NCBI RefSeq assembly: GCF_025244825.1
Contig: NZ_CP104263.1
Span: forward strand, 2,046,001-2,110,000
DNA: 64,000 nt
Reading direction: 5' to 3'
DNA from: Arthrobacter jinronghuae
Lineage (GTDB): Bacteria; Actinomycetota; Actinomycetes; Actinomycetales; Micrococcaceae
This document shows positions 10,055 through 17,792 of the stretch, piece after piece; within the stretch, counting starts at the first letter, position 1; the number at the start of each line of letters is the position of its first letter. The notes beneath the pieces were generated by a model. It was not told where the DNA came from, ran no database searches, and was given only the letters and a program-made list of their open reading frames with translations. Made by a program: the position numbers and the translations under genes.

Positions 10055-10096
10055 TGACCTGCGTCGTGATCTGCGTGGTGACCTGCGTCGTGATCT
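10055..10096. repeat. Short direct repeat, 18-mer twice with 24-bp spacing
   Basis: TGACCTGCGTCGTGATCT occurs at 10055-10072 and 10079-10096 in the hrcA upstream region. Two copies of TTGATCGGCG lie just to the left. The block sits between the CIRCE-like site and the hrcA start. It may be simple slippage of a GC-rich leader; no function can be assigned. Confidence 0.7.
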
Positions 10097-10116
10097 ATGG
10101 GCAGAGCGCCGGACGT

Positions 10117-10143
10117 TTAGCACTCACAGTGTTCAAGTGCCAA
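10117..10143 (-). promoter_or_regulatory. CIRCE-like operator upstream of hrcA
   Basis: The left arm TTAGCACTC is exact, the spacer is nine bases, and the right arm is AAGTGCCAA, two mismatches from the consensus GAGTGCTAA. It lies 103 bp upstream of the hrcA start, as expected for HrcA autoregulation. Confidence 0.75.
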
Positions 10144-10235
10144 GTCTAGTACGGATCGGCAGCGTTGCTAGCATTGAGGAACCCGTGGCCTGCTGCGGTT
10201 TCCGCCCGATCAGAACCGTAAGTGAGGCAACTTCC

Positions 10236-11084
10236 GTGTCCAGCTTTTCCTGGGGTCCGCAGGACATCACCGCGCCGGCCCGGACCGTCCTGCGCAAAGT
10301 CGGCGCTGAAACCGGCCTGGTCCTTGAGGACGTGGCCTCGGGCTGGGTCGGCGCGGTGGTACGCGTGGAGAAATCCGGCGGGCTGCACCTGATGGTGCTC
10401 GAAGACCGGCGCGGGAAAAAGAAATCCTTCGAACTGGGCTTCGGCTTCCTGCTCGAAGGCGAGCCGGTGGAAGTTGTGCCCGCGGCTGCCGCTTCAGCCA
10501 AGGCAGGTCCGGCCCGGACGGCGTCCGGCTCGGTGCGCGTCGCCAACCAGCGCGCCCGCACCGCCCGCGCCAGCCGCATCTGGGTGGAAGGCAAGCACGA
10601 CGCCGAACTGGTGGAAAAGGTCTGGGGTGATGACCTGCGGGTGGAGGGAATCGTCGTCGAGCCCCTCCACGGCGTCGATGACCTGTACTCCGCGGTTCGG
10701 GAGTTTGCCCCGGGCCCGGGACGCCGGCTGGGCATCCTGGTGGATCACCTGGTTCCAGGCTCCAAGGAATCGCGCATCGCGGCCGAGGCGATGACCTCCC
10801 CCGGCGCGCCGGGCAATGTCCTGATTGTCGGGCATCCGTACGTGGATGTCTGGCAGGCCATCAAGCCGACCGTGATCGGACGTACCGCCTGGCCGGTGGT
10901 CCCCCGTCACCTGGACTGGAAAACCGGCATCCTGCAGGGACTGGGCTGGCCGCACCGGGACCACACCGACGTCGCAATGGGCTGGAAGAAGCTGCTGGGG
11001 CAGGTGAACAGCTATGCGGACCTGGAACCGTCACTGCTCGGACGGGTGGAGGAAGTCATCGATTTCCTGACCGTTCCCGGGTGA
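10236..11084 (+). CDS. DUF3097 family protein (Toprim-like)
   Basis: A 282-residue conserved actinobacterial protein of unknown function. The middle section (about 115-185) reads like a Toprim fold: IWVEGKHDAELVEKVWGDD is followed by GILVDHLVPGSKESRI, which places the acidic residues of that fold in order. This is similar in kind to the RNase M5 or primase-type Toprim, but no activity is established. I start at GTG 10236 (MSSFSWGPQD); the reading frame stays open upstream, but that part resembles no protein and crosses the CIRCE site. Its place between hrcA and hemW is conserved. Confidence 0.8.
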   Translation: MSSFSWGPQDITAPARTVLRKVGAETGLVLEDVASGWVGAVVRVEKSGGLHLMVLEDRRGKKKSFELGFGFLLEGEPVEVVPAAAASAKAGPARTASGSVRVANQRARTARASRIWVEGKHDAELVEKVWGDDLRVEGIVVEPLHGVDDLYSAVREFAPGPGRRLGILVDHLVPGSKESRIAAEAMTSPGAPGNVLIVGHPYVDVWQAIKPTVIGRTAWPVVPRHLDWKTGILQGLGWPHRDHTDVAMGWKKLLGQVNSYADLEPSLLGRVEEVIDFLTVPG

Positions 11085-11201
11085 GACGCGCATCGCACTG
11101 CCTGCCTCCTTTCCTGTAGGAAGTGCGCGAGCCAGTACCCTTGAGGAATACGTAGTAGCGGACCGACCCTGTGTCACCATGAGCCAAAAGGAATATACGC
11201 C

Positions 11202-11630
11202 GTGTCCAACACACGCCAGAACCACCACCCCCGACCGGAAGAACACGGCGGAGCGCAGCGTCCCGTTTACCAGGGCGCCCCGGCCAATGCACTGCCGCTG
11301 ACCGCGTCCGAGGACCGGCAGTGGGCAACTCTGGCGCACTTCGGCGGCATCCTCGCTTTTGTTCCGTCGCTGATCATTTACCTGGTGTTCCGCGACCGCG
11401 GTCCGTTCACTGCACAGGAGTCCAAGGAAGCCCTGAACTTCACGCTCCCGCCAAGCATTGCTGCCCTGACGGTCTGGGCGCTGTCCTTCATTCCCGAGAT
11501 CGGCGGCTTCTTCGCCGTGCTCAATGCCATGATCTGGGTCTACGTTGCCGTGTCCTCGGTGATCGCAGGCATCGAGTGCAACCGCGGCCGGCCGTACCGC
11601 TACCCGCTCAACCTGCGCCGTATCCAGTAG
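11202..11630 (+). CDS. DUF4870 domain-containing membrane protein
   Basis: A 142-residue small membrane protein. A polar, proline-rich N-terminus (1-35) is followed by the DUF4870 core with the usual WATLAHFGGILAF opening, three hydrophobic helices (about 45-62, 80-98, 102-122) and the typical closing GRPYRYPL. The family is distantly Tic20-like; its role is unknown. The start is GTG 11202, preceded by AAAAGGA. It lies between the DUF3097 gene and convergent hemW, as in related genomes. Confidence 0.85.
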   Translation: MSNTRQNHHPRPEEHGGAQRPVYQGAPANALPLTASEDRQWATLAHFGGILAFVPSLIIYLVFRDRGPFTAQESKEALNFTLPPSIAALTVWALSFIPEIGGFFAVLNAMIWVYVAVSSVIAGIECNRGRPYRYPLNLRRIQ

Positions 11631-11711
11631 CGCCGCATCCAGTAGCGCCGCAGGAAGCAGCGGTGCAGGGCAGCTACGCCGCCGGAGGGCCGGCCGGCAC
11701 CGCCACCGAAC

Positions 11712-12944
11712 TCAGTCCGGCAGCAGCCGCCGGACCACCGCGTCGGCCAGCAGCCGTCCCGACGGGGTGAGGATCACCTTTCCGGTCAGCGCAGCCCTCG
11801 GATCCACGAGGCCGTCCGCCATGAGTCCCGCCACGGCAAGCCTGCCGGGCTCACGCAGCCGGTCCAGGGCCAGGCCTTCGGCGAGACGGGTCCGCAGCAT
11901 AACGTCTTCCACGTACCGGGTATCGGCGTCCAGGGTCTCGCGCCCGACGGCGGGCGACTCCCCCGCGCCGATCCGCTGGGCATAGGCGGTGGGATGCTTG
12001 GCATTCCACCAGCGGACGCCGCCGGCATGTGAATGGGCTCCCGGGCCGACTCCCCACCAATCATCGCTGCGCCAGTAGGCCAGGTTGTGGCGGCACTGGT
12101 CCTCGGGGGTACGCGCCCAGTTGCTGACCTCGTACCAGTTCAGCCCGGCAGCGGTCATCATTTCATCCGCCAGCACGTACTTGTCGGCATGGTCGTCGTC
12201 GTCGATGGGCGGCACCTCGCCGCGGCGCATCCGGGCGGCGAGCTTGGTTCCTTCCTCGATGATGAGCGCGTAGGCGGAGATATGGTCCGGCTCGTAGCTC
12301 AGCGCCTCTTCAAGCGAGTGCTTCCAGTCGGCCATGGACTCGCCCGGGGTTCCGTAGATGAGGTCAACGCTTACGTGCAGGCCGGCGTCGCGCGCCCACT
12401 GCACGGCCTGCGGAACCCGCGACGGCGTATGCGTGCGGTCCAGCACTGCCAGTACGTGCGGCACTGCTGACTGCATGCCGAAGGAAACCCGGGTGAACCC
12501 GGCGTCGGCAAGCAGCTGCAGGGACTGCGGCGTGACGGAGTCCGGGTTCGCTTCGGTGGTGACTTCGGCACCGGGAGCCAGGCCCCACTGGTCGACGGCG
12601 GTGCGGAGGATCAGCGCAAGATCCTCCGCCGGGAGCAGCGTGGGCGTGCCGCCGCCGAAGAAAACGGTGCCCATCCGGCGTTCCGGCAGGCCCGAACGCC
12701 GCAGAGCGTCCGCGGCGAAGACCACCTCGCGGGCCGCCGTTCCGCCGTAGGCTGCCTGCGACGCACCGCCTCCCAGCTCAGTGGCCGTATACGTGTTGAA
12801 GTCGCAGTAGCCGCAGCGGACGGAGCAGAACGGAATGTGGACGTAGAGTCCGAAGTTCCGCTCCGCTGCTCCGTCCGCGGCCTGTGCGGGGAGGAGACCG
12901 TCGGCGGGTGCCGGGTCTCCGAGGGGCAGTGCACTGGGTGTCAC
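11712..12944 (-). CDS. hemW: Radical SAM heme chaperone HemW
   Basis: A 410-residue radical SAM protein. The iron-sulfur site is CSVRCGYC (Cys40, 44, 47), followed by Asp-Phe where true coproporphyrinogen dehydrogenase HemN has a fourth Cys. That difference and the lepA linkage favour HemW, a heme-binding chaperone, over a heme-synthesis enzyme. [10 protein letters not shown] is the SAM-binding glycine motif. The start GTG 12944 overlaps the lepA stop by four bases (GTGA), so it is translationally coupled to lepA. Confidence 0.92.
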   Translation of the reverse strand: MTPSALPLGDPAPADGLLPAQAADGAAERNFGLYVHIPFCSVRCGYCDFNTYTATELGGGASQAAYGGTAAREVVFAADALRRSGLPERRMGTVFFGGGTPTLLPAEDLALILRTAVDQWGLAPGAEVTTEANPDSVTPQSLQLLADAGFTRVSFGMQSAVPHVLAVLDRTHTPSRVPQAVQWARDAGLHVSVDLIYGTPGESMADWKHSLEEALSYEPDHISAYALIIEEGTKLAARMRRGEVPPIDDDDHADKYVLADEMMTAAGLNWYEVSNWARTPEDQCRHNLAYWRSDDWWGVGPGAHSHAGGVRWWNAKHPTAYAQRIGAGESPAVGRETLDADTRYVEDVMLRTRLAEGLALDRLREPGRLAVAGLMADGLVDPRAALTGKVILTPSGRLLADAVVRRLLPD

Positions 12945-14794
12945 TTCTTGGATTTGTCCTTGGATTCGTCGGAGGAAAGCGCAGCCACGAAGGCTTCCTG
13001 GGGAACTTCCACGCGGCCCACCATCTTCATGCGCTTCTTGCCTTCCTTCTGCTTTTCCAGCAGCTTGCGCTTACGGCTGATATCGCCGCCGTAGCACTTG
13101 GCAAGCACGTCCTTGCGGATGGCGCGGATGGATTCGCGGGCGATGATGCGGGAACCGATGGCTGCCTGGATGGGCACCTCGAACTGCTGCCGCGGGATCA
13201 GCTCACGCAGCTTGCCGGTCATCATAACGCCGTAGGCGTAGGCCTTGTCCTTGTGCGTGATGGAGCTGAAGGCGTCAACCTGCTCGCCCTGGAGCAGGAT
13301 GTCCACCTTGACCAGGTCGGCAACCTGGTCGCCGTCGGCCTTCCAGTCCAGGGAGGCGTAGCCGCGGGTCTTGGACTTGAGGATGTCAAAGAAGTCGAAA
13401 ACGATCTCGGCCAGCGGCAGGCGGTACCTGATTTCCACCCGGTCCTCGGAGAGATAGTCCATGCCGCCCAGGACACCGCGGCGGGCCTGGCACAGCTCCA
13501 TGATGGCGCCGACAAATTCGTTCGGCGCCAGGATCGTGGCGGAGACCATCGGTTCGCGGACCTCTTTGATCTTGCCTTCGGGATACTCGCTCGGGTTGGT
13601 CACAGTGACCACCTTTTTGTCTTCGAGCGTCACCTCGTACTCCACGTTGGGCGCGGTGGAGATCAGGTCCAGGTTGTACTCACGCTCGAGCCGTTCACGG
13701 GTGATTTCCAGATGCAGCAGGCCCAGGAAGCCCACCCGGAAGCCGAAGCCCAGCGCCGCGGACGTCTCGGGTTCGTACACCAGCGCGGCGTCGTTAAGCA
13801 TCAGTTTTTCCAGCGCTTCACGCAGCACCGGGTAGTCGGCGCCGTCGATGGGGTACAGCCCGGAGAACACCATGGGTTTGGGGTCGGCGTATCCGGGCAG
13901 TGATTCAGAGGCCGGCTTGGCCAGGTTGGTGACGGTGTCGCCCACCTTGGACAGGCGTACGTCCTTCACGCCGGTGATGAGGTAGCCCACCTCGCCCACG
14001 CCCAGGCCCTTGGACGGGGTGGGTTCCGGCGAGCTGACGCCGATTTCGAGGAGTTCATGGCTGGCCCGGGTGGACATCATCTGGATGCGTTCACGCGGGG
14101 ACAGCGATCCGTCGATCACGCGGACATAGGTGACGACGCCGCGGTAGGTGTCATACACGGAGTCGAAGATCATGGCTCGGGCGGGAGCGTTGGGGTCGCC
14201 CACCGGTGCCGGAATCTCGCGGACAATCTGGTCCAGCAGGGCTTCAACGCCAACACCGGTCTTGCCGGAGACCCTCAGTACGTCCGCCGGGTCGCCGCCG
14301 ATCAGCTTCGCCAGTTCCTCGGCGTACTTCTCCGGCTGCGCCGCCGGGAGGTCGATCTTATTCAGGACCGGAATGATGGTCAGGTCGTTTTCCATCGCCA
14401 GGTAAAGGTTCGCCAGCGTCTGCGCCTCGATACCCTGGGCGGCGTCCACCAGCAGCACTGCTCCTTCGCAGGCAGCCAGGGAACGGGAAACTTCGTAGGT
14501 GAAGTCCACGTGGCCCGGGGTGTCGATCATGTTCAGGGCGTAGGACTGCCCGTCCAGCTCCCACGGCATGCGCACGGCCTGGGACTTGATGGTGATGCCG
14601 CGCTCACGCTCGATATCCATCCGGTCCAGGTACTGGGCCTTCATGTTCCGGTGCTCAACCACTCCGGTGGACTGGAGCATGCGGTCGGCCAGGGTGGACT
14701 TGCCGTGGTCGATGTGGGCGATGATGCAGAAGTTTCTGATGATCGCCGGATCCGTCGCGGCAGGCACCGGCGAGAAGCGGGCCATGGGTGACAC
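12941..14794 (-). CDS. lepA: Elongation factor 4 (LepA)
   Basis: A 617-residue ribosome-associated GTPase that acts in translation initiation or back-translocation under stress. G motifs: [17 protein letters not shown] and NKIDLP. The C-terminal Lys-rich domain ends in a KDKSKK tail. I start at GTG 14794 (MSPMARFSP), with AAAGGAA upstream, which gives the usual length in this group; the frame stays open far upstream but only as GC-rich shadow of the divergent PemK-like gene. First gene of lepA-hemW. Confidence 0.95.
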   Translation of the reverse strand: MSPMARFSPVPAATDPAIIRNFCIIAHIDHGKSTLADRMLQSTGVVEHRNMKAQYLDRMDIERERGITIKSQAVRMPWELDGQSYALNMIDTPGHVDFTYEVSRSLAACEGAVLLVDAAQGIEAQTLANLYLAMENDLTIIPVLNKIDLPAAQPEKYAEELAKLIGGDPADVLRVSGKTGVGVEALLDQIVREIPAPVGDPNAPARAMIFDSVYDTYRGVVTYVRVIDGSLSPRERIQMMSTRASHELLEIGVSSPEPTPSKGLGVGEVGYLITGVKDVRLSKVGDTVTNLAKPASESLPGYADPKPMVFSGLYPIDGADYPVLREALEKLMLNDAALVYEPETSAALGFGFRVGFLGLLHLEITRERLEREYNLDLISTAPNVEYEVTLEDKKVVTVTNPSEYPEGKIKEVREPMVSATILAPNEFVGAIMELCQARRGVLGGMDYLSEDRVEIRYRLPLAEIVFDFFDILKSKTRGYASLDWKADGDQVADLVKVDILLQGEQVDAFSSITHKDKAYAYGVMMTGKLRELIPRQQFEVPIQAAIGSRIIARESIRAIRKDVLAKCYGGDISRKRKLLEKQKEGKKRMKMVGRVEVPQEAFVAALSSDESKDKSKK

Positions 14795-14969
14795 TGTGGC
14801 GGTTCCTTTACTGTTCCGGGACAATCCGGACGCGGCGCGGTGCGCGGGTGTCCTTGGTCCTGGCGGTTCTAGTGGGAGTTCTGTCGAGTTAACAGTCTCC
14901 CACGTTTGCCTGCCGCAGCAGGAACCGGACGCACCTGAGGTTTTGCGGCGGGGAGCATAACGTAGTGCC

Positions 14970-15710
14970 ATGCCCTTTAACGCCCGCTCTTTTGCCTCGA
15001 TTGCCCGCACGGCGCTCCGCCTGCTGCGCTCCGCTTCCTCCTCTGCCGGCCCCGCCGAAGGCAGCCGTGAGACCCGCAGCCCGGACCGCTCCCGCACGCC
15101 GGATAACGGCCGGACCCCGGAGACCCGGCGGACGCCGGATGGCGGCCGGACCCCGGGGACCCGGCGGACGCCGTCGCCCTCCCCCAGGGCCAAGGCAGCT
15201 CCCCCGCGCAGCCCGGCGACCGGGCAGTCGCCGTCGACTTTGCCGCCGTCGTCGCAGTCGCGGTCATCCGCGCGGACCACCGCGCGAGCCACGCCGGAGG
15301 TCGCCGGGACGGGTTTCCTCGGCGACTACACCGGTCCTGTCACCCCGGTCTACGCCCCGCAGCCCGACGGCGATCCCGATCCCGGCGAAGTGGTGTGGGC
15401 CTGGGTCCCGTTCGAAGACGACCCCAGCCAGGGCAAGGACCGTCCGGTCCTGCTGATCGGGCGCAACGGCGGCCTGTTGCTGGGCCTGATGATGACCAGC
15501 CGGGATCGGAACAACAGCAGCGGTTCCGATCCCCGCTACCTCGATGTCGGCACCGGCCCGTGGGACAGCAAGGGGCGTCCCAGCGAGGTGAAGCTGGACC
15601 GCGTCCTGCAGCTCGAACCGGGCAGCGTGCGCAGGGAAGGTGCAATCATGGATAAGAACGTGTTCCAGACTGTTGCCCGCCGGCTGGCCGTGATGCGTCC
15701 GGCACGCTGA
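14970..15710 (+). CDS. PemK/MazF-fold protein with repetitive N-terminal extension
   Basis: A 246-residue protein. The last 120 residues have the PemK/MazF fold: [24 protein letters not shown] split by a turn, then LGLMMTSRD and the [19 protein letters not shown] region with a final [16 protein letters not shown] helix. MazF enzymes are endoribonucleases. The first 120 residues are disordered and carry a tandem repeat of RTPxxx units (five RTP at about 43-70). No antitoxin gene lies next to it; the neighbours are lepA (divergent) and rpsT. A stand-alone conserved housekeeping homolog is as likely as an active toxin. The start has no clear ribosome-binding site. Confidence 0.8.
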   Translation: MPFNARSFASIARTALRLLRSASSSAGPAEGSRETRSPDRSRTPDNGRTPETRRTPDGGRTPGTRRTPSPSPRAKAAPPRSPATGQSPSTLPPSSQSRSSARTTARATPEVAGTGFLGDYTGPVTPVYAPQPDGDPDPGEVVWAWVPFEDDPSQGKDRPVLLIGRNGGLLLGLMMTSRDRNNSSGSDPRYLDVGTGPWDSKGRPSEVKLDRVLQLEPGSVRREGAIMDKNVFQTVARRLAVMRPAR

Positions 15711-15884
15711 ACCGCCGCTTTAGTTACCGGAGCCCAAACTCTGCTAACATTTATTGCTGTGTGTCCGCGCAGGTCGACGGGCACTTTGGTTCAGGCGCCA
15801 TTACGGTATCCCCACGCCGCTCAGTCAATGTCTGGGCTGAAATACCCTCACCGACCAAGTCCGCAATACAAAGAGAGTTTATAA

Positions 15885-16145
15885 GTGGCCAATATTAAGT
15901 CCCAGAAGAAGCGCATCCTCACCAACGAGAAGGCGCGTCAGCGTAACAACTCGGTGAAGTCCGAGCTGAAGACCGTCATCAGCAAGGTTGATGCCGCAGT
16001 CAAGGCCAGCGACAAGGACGCAGCAGCCGAAGCGCTGAAGACCGCCAGCCGCAAGCTGGACAAGGCCGTCAGCAAGGGCGTAATCCACAAGAACAACGCT
16101 GCCAACCGCAAGTCGGCCATCTCCAAGAAGGTCAGCGCGCTCTAA
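15885..16145 (+). CDS. rpsT: 30S ribosomal protein S20
   Basis: An 86-residue, Lys-rich helical protein that binds 16S rRNA early in 30S assembly. Start GTG 15885 ([10 protein letters not shown]), preceded by AGAGAG about ten bases upstream. The sequence is typical across its whole length, including [14 protein letters not shown] residues near the end ([10 protein letters not shown]). A strong terminator follows. Confidence 0.97.
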   Translation: MANIKSQKKRILTNEKARQRNNSVKSELKTVISKVDAAVKASDKDAAAEALKTASRKLDKAVSKGVIHKNNAANRKSAISKKVSAL

Positions 16146-16171
16146 CCAGCAGCCAGCATTACAGACTTACC

Positions 16172-16211
16172 AAGCGTGGCCGGTCCTTCGGGACCGGCCA
16201 CGCTTTGTTTT
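16172..16211 (+). terminator. Rho-independent terminator of rpsT
   Basis: A perfect 15-bp stem (AAGCGTGGCCGGTCC with its complement) closed by a TTCG tetraloop, followed by TTTGTTTT. It starts 27 bases after the rpsT stop. The upstream A-tract is weak, so it works mainly for rpsT rather than for holA on the other strand. Confidence 0.95.
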
Positions 16212-16263
16212 AACCGGCGCGTCCGGACTGTTCCGGCCAGCGTGGTGTGCCGGTCCGAATAGG

Positions 16264-16490
16264 CCGACTGAGCCAACGCGGGCCGAGCGGGCGCATACCG
16301 ACTGAGCCAACGCGGGCCGAGCGGGCGCATACCGGCTGACCAACGCGGGCCGAGCGGGCGCATACCGGCTGACCAACGCGGGCCGAGCGGGCGCATACCG
16401 GCTGACCAACGCGGGCCGAGCGGGCGCATACCGACTGAGCCAACGCGCGCCGAGCGGGCGCATACCGGCTGACCAACGCGGGCCTGCGGG
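16264..16490. repeat. 33/34-bp tandem repeat array between rpsT and holA
   Basis: The unit begins CCAACGCGGGCCGAGCGGGC and recurs at 16273, 16307, 16340, 16373, 16406, 16440 and (partial) 16473. Three units of 33 bp are identical (ending CCGGCTGA), two of 34 bp are identical to each other (ending CCGACTGAG), and one differs by one base. The mixed 33/34 period breaks any reading frame, so it is not coding. It lies between the rpsT terminator and the holA stop, in the 3' untranslated space of two convergent genes. Confidence 0.95.
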
Positions 16491-16499
16491 CAGCCGCCG

Positions 16500-17537
16500 C
16501 TAGCGCCCGGACGCCGCCAGTGCGATGACGGTGACGGCCCGTTCCACGGCATACACCGGGTCCCGTCCGGCTCCCTTTACCTGTGCATCGGCTTCGGCGA
16601 GGGCCTGGACGGCTTCGATCAGGGATTCCGAGGTGAACCGCTGGGCATCCCGCCGTGCCTGATCCACCTGCCAGGGCGCCATGGACAGTTCCTTGGCCAT
16701 CGATGCGGAGGATCCACGCAGGTTGGCCACCCGCGCCACTGCGCGGACCTTCATGGCCAGGGCGCCGACCAACGGCACCGGATCCACTCCGGTATCCAAC
16801 GCGTGCCGGAGCATGGACAGCGCCTGCGCCGCGCGGCCGGCCAGGGCCGCGTCGGCAACTTTAAAGGCCGTGGCCTCGACCCGCCCGCCGTAATAGCGCT
16901 CTACCAGTTCCTCGGTGACCTCGCCGGTGGAATCGCTGATCAGCTGCTGGCAGGAGGCTGCAAGTTCGGAGAGGCTGGACCCGACGGCGTTTACCAGCGC
17001 CCGGGCCGCACCCGGGTCGATCCTGCGGCGGGCAGTGCGGAACTCCGAAGTGACGAAGTCCAGCTTCTCAGCATCCTTCTTGAAGGGCTGGCACTCGACG
17101 ACAGGCGCTCCGGCAGCCTTAACTGCATCCAGCAGCTTCTTGCCCCGGTTGCCGCCAGCGTGGTGCAGCACCAGAACGGCATCCGGAGACGGATCCTTCA
17201 AATAGGCCAGCGTTTCGGTGAGGAAATCCTCGTTCATCGACGCGAGATTCACGGCCTCGATAAGTTTCGCTTCCCCGAACAGTGAGGGGCTCGACTGCAG
17301 TGTGAGTTCCCCGGAGACATAGGTGGAGGCGTCGAAGTGCACCAGTTCCGTGTCGGGCTGCTTCTCCCGGAGCAGTCCGCGCAGCCGGTCCCGGGCCCGG
17401 GATGCCAGATAGTCCTCGGGGCCTGCCAGCAGGACCACCGGGGCTGGTTCGACCTCGCGCCAGGAGACCGTCGCTGAGGACTTGCTTGCGGAGGACTTAC
17501 TTGCGGAGCTGCGTTTGGAAGGGACTGCCGGATTCAC
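16500..17537 (-). CDS. holA: DNA polymerase III subunit delta
   Basis: A 345-residue clamp-loader subunit that opens the beta sliding clamp. The family pattern is visible: VVLLAGPEDYLASRARDRLR near the start, LIEAVNLASM, VLVLHHAGG and a C-terminal helical collar domain with AIKV-like text (LVGALAMKVRAVARV). I start at GTG 17537, which has AGGAG nine bases upstream; an N-terminal Ser/Lys repeat (SASKSSASKSS) precedes the AAA+ part. Its order next to comEC and rpsT is conserved. Confidence 0.92.
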   Translation of the reverse strand: MNPAVPSKRSSASKSSASKSSATVSWREVEPAPVVLLAGPEDYLASRARDRLRGLLREKQPDTELVHFDASTYVSGELTLQSSPSLFGEAKLIEAVNLASMNEDFLTETLAYLKDPSPDAVLVLHHAGGNRGKKLLDAVKAAGAPVVECQPFKKDAEKLDFVTSEFRTARRRIDPGAARALVNAVGSSLSELAASCQQLISDSTGEVTEELVERYYGGRVEATAFKVADAALAGRAAQALSMLRHALDTGVDPVPLVGALAMKVRAVARVANLRGSSASMAKELSMAPWQVDQARRDAQRFTSESLIEAVQALAEADAQVKGAGRDPVYAVERAVTVIALAASGR

Positions 17538-17792
17538 AGCTGGGGCTCCTGGGATTGTGCGGCGGCCTGTTTCGGCCTGCCGGGTGTAAAGGATCGAAAG
17601 GTACCCGCACCGCGGATAGCCTCCCTCCAAGATTGCCACGGTCCCGGTCCGCGGCCAATTTTCCTGTTGTCTCCGGGCGTGGGGTGGTCAGCGAACCTAG
17701 TTACCCCCTCGCCAAAGGACTGCCTCGAGGACGGCGGCGGGCGGTCCTGCGTTCCACGCCCGCCGGATGGAAGCGGGACATTTCCCCGGCCT

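Noticed and set aside
9930..10235. N-terminal extension of the DUF3097 gene
   Set aside because: The upstream open part is Arg-rich repeat translation that crosses the CIRCE element; homologs start near GTG 10236.
15711..15884. Specific rpsT promoter from TTACCG and TAACAT
   Set aside because: The spacing (about 15 bases) is off and many equally weak pairs exist in this region.
16142..16552. Repetitive frames encoding MRPLGPRW-type repeats on the minus strand
   Set aside because: They are translations of the 33/34-bp tandem array; the mixed period shifts the frame, and no ribosome-binding site or family is present.
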